Part shown: positions 42,351-45,288 of the stretch, one piece after another
Layout of the letters: every line of letters starts with the position of its first letter
How positions within the stretch are numbered: position 1 is the stretch's first letter
Source: Sphingopyxis sp. LC81
GTDB taxonomy: Bacteria > Pseudomonadota > Alphaproteobacteria > Sphingomonadales > Sphingomonadaceae
Assembly: GCF_000756375.1 (NCBI RefSeq)
Contig: NZ_JNFD01000029.1
Location: 1-45,288 of the forward strand
Direction of reading: 5' to 3'
Length of the DNA: 45,288 nucleotides
Notes under the pieces: generated by a model
What the model saw: only the letters and a program-made list of their open reading frames with translations
Database searches by the model: none
Told to the model about the DNA's origin: nothing
Translations under genes and position numbers: made by a program

Positions 42351-45029
42351 TCAGTTGCCGAACGTGCGCTGCCACCAGCCGCGGCGCGGTTCGCCGTCGG
42401 GGCCCTCGCCCTCGCCGTCGGCCGCAACCGGTTCGACTTCGCCCGCGGTCGCGGGTTCGGCTGCTGCCTCGGCGGCAACGGCCTTTTTCGCGCGGCTCGC
42501 ACGCTTCTTCGGTGCGGGCTTGGCGGGTTCGGCTTCTGCTTCAGCCGGAGCTTCGGCGGCGGGTACTTCGACCGCGGGCGCTTCGACGACCGGTGCCTCG
42601 GCGGCTTCCGCAGCCTCGGCTTCGGCGGCCGCGGCGGCCTTGGTCTTGCGCGGCGCGCGCTTGCGCTTCGGCTTTTCCTCGGCGACCGGCGCTTCTTCGG
42701 CAACCGGTTCGACGGCTTCGACCGTCTCTACCGGTGCGGTTTCCGCTTCGACCACGGCCTCATCGGCGGTCTCCACCGCATCGGCCTTCTTGCGGCCGCG
42801 TCCACCGCGGCGGCGGCGCGGCTTGGCTTCGGCTTCCTCGGCGTCCGCCTCGGGAGCGGCCTCGACGGGTTCGGCCGGCGCGGCTTCGCCTTCGTCGGCC
42901 TCGGCGCGGTCGCCTTCGCGATCCTCGCCGCCTTCGACACCTTCGGCGATTTCATTGCCCTCGTCGTCGCGGCGGCCGCGGCGGCCACGGCGGCGGCGGC
43001 GGCGGCGCTTGCGGCCTTCGCCGTCGGCATCGCCTTCCTCGCGGTCGCGCGCGCCTTCTTCGCGGTCACGCGAACGTGCAGGACGCTCTTCGGCCGCCTC
43101 TTCTTCGGCTTCTTCTTCCTCGTCCTCGGGATAATCGTCGTCGTCATCCTCGATCGGCGCGATCGGGGCGAAGCTGCGGCGCGCGATCGGCGGCGGGCCG
43201 CTGACCTCGACCGCCATGCGCGCGCCCTCGGTCTCGCCGTCGGGCAGGATTTCGACGGTGACGCCGTAAAGTTCCTCGATTTCGCGCAGTTCGCGGCGCT
43301 TTTCGTTCAGGAGGTAGAAGGTCGCTTCCTGGCTCGCGCGCAGGGTGATCTTGTTGCCCTTGCCGCGTGCGGCTTCCTCTTCGATCAGGCGCAGCGCGCT
43401 GAGGCCCGCCGACGAGGCGGTGCGGACGAGGCCGGTGCCTTCGCAATGCGGGCACGGACGCGTCGAGGCTTCGAGCACGCCGGTGCGCAGGCGCTGGCGG
43501 CTCATCTCCATCAGGCCAAAGCCCGAGATGCGGCCGACCTGGATGCGCGCGCGGTCGTTCTTCAGCGCGTCCTTCATCGCGCGCTCGACCTTACGGACGT
43601 TCGAGCCATGATCCATGTCGATGAAGTCGATCACGACCAGTCCGGCCATGTCGCGCAGCCGCAGCTGGCGGGCGATTTCGGCCGCTGCCTCAAGGTTGGT
43701 GCTGAGCGCGGTCTGCTCGATATTATGCTCGCGCGTCGACCGGCCCGAGTTGATGTCGATCGACACCAAAGCCTCGGTCGGGTTGATCACCAGATAACCG
43801 CCCGATTTCAGCTGGACGACGGGATTGAGCATCCCGGCGAGCTGATCCTCGACACCGTAGCGCTGATAGAGCGAGACCGGATCGGCATATTGCTTCACGC
43901 GCCGCGCGTGGCTCGGCATCAGCAGCTTCATGAACTGCTTGGCGGCCTTGTAGCCGTCGTCGCCCTCGACGAGCACTTCCTCGATGTCTTTATGATAGAT
44001 GTCGCGGATCGCGCGCTTCACCAGGTCGCTGTCCGAATGGATCAGCGCCGGTGCCGAGCTGCCGAGCGTATTTTCGCGAATCTCGTCCCACAGGCGCGCG
44101 AGATAGTCGAAGTCGCGCTTGATCTCGACCTTGGTGCGGCTCATCCCCGCGGTGCGGACGATGCAGCCCATCGTCGGCGGCAGCGCGAGCTCGTCGATCA
44201 TCGCCTTCAATTTGCGGCGATCGGCGCCGTTCGAAATCTTGCGGCTGATCCCGCCACCATGCATCGTGTTCGGCATCAGCACGCAATAGCGGCCGGCGAG
44301 CGACAGATAGGTGGTGAGCGCGGCGCCCTTGTTGCCGCGTTCTTCCTTGACGACCTGGACCAGCATCACCTGACGGCGACGGATGACGTCCTGGATCTTG
44401 TAGCGGCGGCGCAGCGACATGCGGTTTTCGCCGTCCTCGTCGTCGCCCCGGCGGCTGCGGCCACGGCCGCCCTTGCGGTTGTTGCCGCGTCCGCGCCCAC
44501 GACCCCGGCGATCGCCGCGGCCTTCCTTGCCTTCTTCCGATCCTTCGGCGCCCTCTTCGGCGTCGCCATTCTCGGCATCGCCATTGTCGTCGCGGTCATC
44601 ATGGTCGTCATGCTCGTCGCGGTCGTCGTCGCGATCGGCGCGGCTGTCGCCATTGTCGTCCTCGTCGTGATATTCGACGTCGGCGACATCGCCTTCGAGC
44701 TCGTCGAGGTCTTCCTCGGCGCGCTGCGCGGCGGCTGCGGCGTGCTCGGCCTCTTCGCGCAGCAGCGCGTCGCGGTCTTCTTTCGGAATCTGGTAATAAT
44801 CGGGATGGATTTCGCTGAACGCGAGGAAGCCGTGGCGATTGCCGCCATATTCGACGAACGCCGCCTGCAGCGACGGTTCGACGCGGGTAACCTTGGCCAG
44901 ATAGATATTGCCCTTGAGCTGCTTGTGCTCGGCGGACTCGAAATCAAACTCCTCGATTCGGTTTCCCTTGGTGACGGCGACCCGGGTTTCTTCCCGGTGC
45001 CGCGCGTCGATCAACATGCGCGTGGTCAT
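42351..45029 (-). CDS. rne: Ribonuclease E
   Basis: This endoribonuclease is the core of the RNA degradosome. The 892-residue protein begins MTTRMLIDARHREETRVAVT. The S1 domain is split by an acidic then RG-rich insertion at about residues 90-200 (EEDLDELEGDVADVEY, DEHDDHDDRDDNGD, RRGRGRGRGNN), as in alphaproteobacterial enzymes. The RNase domain keeps both magnesium Asp motifs (SIDINSGR and VVIDFIDMDHGSN). The zinc-link reads RPCPHCEGTG. The C-terminal 300 residues are disordered, with Arg clusters (RRRRRRRGRRGRR), Glu/Ala repeats and a tail RRGWWQRTFGN. ATG 45029 has GGAG 8 bases upstream; the GTG at 45038 would leave no spacing. It probably leads the transcription unit that includes the M48, DsbA-like and TPR-sulfotransferase genes. 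Confidence 0.96.
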   Translation of the reverse strand: MTTRMLIDARHREETRVAVTKGNRIEEFDFESAEHKQLKGNIYLAKVTRVEPSLQAAFVEYGGNRHGFLAFSEIHPDYYQIPKEDRDALLREEAEHAAAAAQRAEEDLDELEGDVADVEYHDEDDNGDSRADRDDDRDEHDDHDDRDDNGDAENGDAEEGAEGSEEGKEGRGDRRGRGRGRGNNRKGGRGRSRRGDDEDGENRMSLRRRYKIQDVIRRRQVMLVQVVKEERGNKGAALTTYLSLAGRYCVLMPNTMHGGGISRKISNGADRRKLKAMIDELALPPTMGCIVRTAGMSRTKVEIKRDFDYLARLWDEIRENTLGSSAPALIHSDSDLVKRAIRDIYHKDIEEVLVEGDDGYKAAKQFMKLLMPSHARRVKQYADPVSLYQRYGVEDQLAGMLNPVVQLKSGGYLVINPTEALVSIDINSGRSTREHNIEQTALSTNLEAAAEIARQLRLRDMAGLVVIDFIDMDHGSNVRKVERAMKDALKNDRARIQVGRISGFGLMEMSRQRLRTGVLEASTRPCPHCEGTGLVRTASSAGLSALRLIEEEAARGKGNKITLRASQEATFYLLNEKRRELREIEELYGVTVEILPDGETEGARMAVEVSGPPPIARRSFAPIAPIEDDDDDYPEDEEEEAEEEAAEERPARSRDREEGARDREEGDADGEGRKRRRRRRRGRRGRRDDEGNEIAEGVEGGEDREGDRAEADEGEAAPAEPVEAAPEADAEEAEAKPRRRRGGRGRKKADAVETADEAVVEAETAPVETVEAVEPVAEEAPVAEEKPKRKRAPRKTKAAAAAEAEAAEAAEAPVVEAPAVEVPAAEAPAEAEAEPAKPAPKKRASRAKKAVAAEAAAEPATAGEVEPVAADGEGEGPDGEPRRGWWQRTFGN

Positions 45030-45043
45030 TAGATACACTCCAA

Positions 45044-45094
45044 GCGCGCCTTAGCGCGCCATCAAAAAATCCCGCGAACCTGCCCGAGGGCGGG
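45044..45094 (-). promoter_or_regulatory. rne leader: terminator-like hairpin and a start-proximal hairpin
   Basis: Reading the minus strand, an imperfect hairpin with arms CCCGC and GCGGG (45094-45071) is followed by ATTTTTT, the shape of an intrinsic terminator, about 35 bases before the rne ATG. Next comes a perfect GCGCGC/GCGCGC stem (45059-45044) just upstream of the GGAG site. This may allow attenuation or autoregulation of rne, or end an upstream transcript. The rest of 45030-45288 shows no gene I can support; small frames there are weak. Confidence 0.45.
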
Positions 45095-45288
45095 CCGCGG
45101 CGGATACGGGTGAAAAGAAAAAAGACGTTATTGCCGAAAGGAGCCTGCGTCCGGTCCTGGACGCGCATGCGGTCTTCAAATCCGGCGACGGCCGGGGCGA
45201 AAGCGCCCGCGTCGGGATCAGAAGAGGGCATGGCAAGCCTCATGCGGCATCAACCTGTTACGGGAGGAGCGGGCGGGCAGGAGGAGCG

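Noticed and set aside
42261..45032. 923-codon plus-strand frame opposite rne
   Set aside because: Shadow of RNase E; its apparent hydrophobic stretches are the complement of the Glu/Ala and Arg-rich tails.
44944..45243. 99-codon minus-strand frame overlapping the start of rne
   Set aside because: Overlaps rne in another frame, has Arg/Pro-rich shadow composition and no ribosome-binding site; the region is better read as the rne leader.

Overview
The window is high-GC DNA from an alphaproteobacterium, most likely a member of the Sphingomonadaceae (Sphingopyxis or a close relative; this is inference). Support comes from two large TonB-dependent receptors (TBDRs), a DUF2093 protein, an RNase E with the long acidic/RGR insertion in its S1 domain that is typical of alphaproteobacteria, TPR-sulfotransferase and Asp/Asn-hydroxylase genes near the receptors, and intergenic palindromic repeats of the kind common in sphingomonads. 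No rRNA, tRNA, CRISPR array, prophage or complete insertion sequence was recognised.

Layout. 1-650: the start of a membrane-anchored protein (cut by the window edge), then a 264-bp MITE-like element with 31-bp terminal inverted repeats that abuts purD and supplies the last base of its stop codon. 650-4571: purD and xseA diverge from overlapping start codons; DUF2093 and an M23 lipoprotein follow xseA. 4840-11136: a 1060-residue TBDR with its own terminator, a cysteine-rich orphan gene of atypical composition, and a divergent pair (sulfotransferase-like; TPR + aspartyl/asparaginyl hydroxylase). 11255-12329: three tandem paralogues of a small secreted protein sharing a C-x15-C / GSLVKK / TN..W signature, with a clear promoter and terminator. 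12380-16710: clpB, with a sigma-32-type promoter, and a secreted M17 aminopeptidase. 16862-22355: penicillin-acylase-family Ntn hydrolase, M16 peptidase and a small soluble protein. 22487-25343: a Bcr/CflA-type MFS pump, then the divergent bdcA/bdcR pair (SDR-type c-di-GMP binder and its TetR regulator). 25401-28580: M20 peptidase and a divergent AraC/SDR pair.

28600-34593 looks like a catabolic island: a TetR gene and a Rieske oxygenase gene diverge around a 24-bp near-palindrome. Downstream of the oxygenase lie a flavin monooxygenase and a PYROXD2-like FAD oxidoreductase, and an APC permease gene converges on them. 34739-45029 reads entirely on the minus strand: rne, a BepA-like M48 protease, a DsbA-like protein with an unusual 300-residue N-terminal extension, a TPR-sulfotransferase and a second TBDR. 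The substrate of the oxygenase island cannot be read from the sequence.

The best candidates for something undescribed are the triplicated C-x15-C secreted proteins, the recurring TBDR plus sulfotransferase/hydroxylase arrangement, and the uncharacterised Rieske/flavin/APC/TBDR island. All functional statements rest on reading the sequence and on recalled family motifs; no database search was possible.
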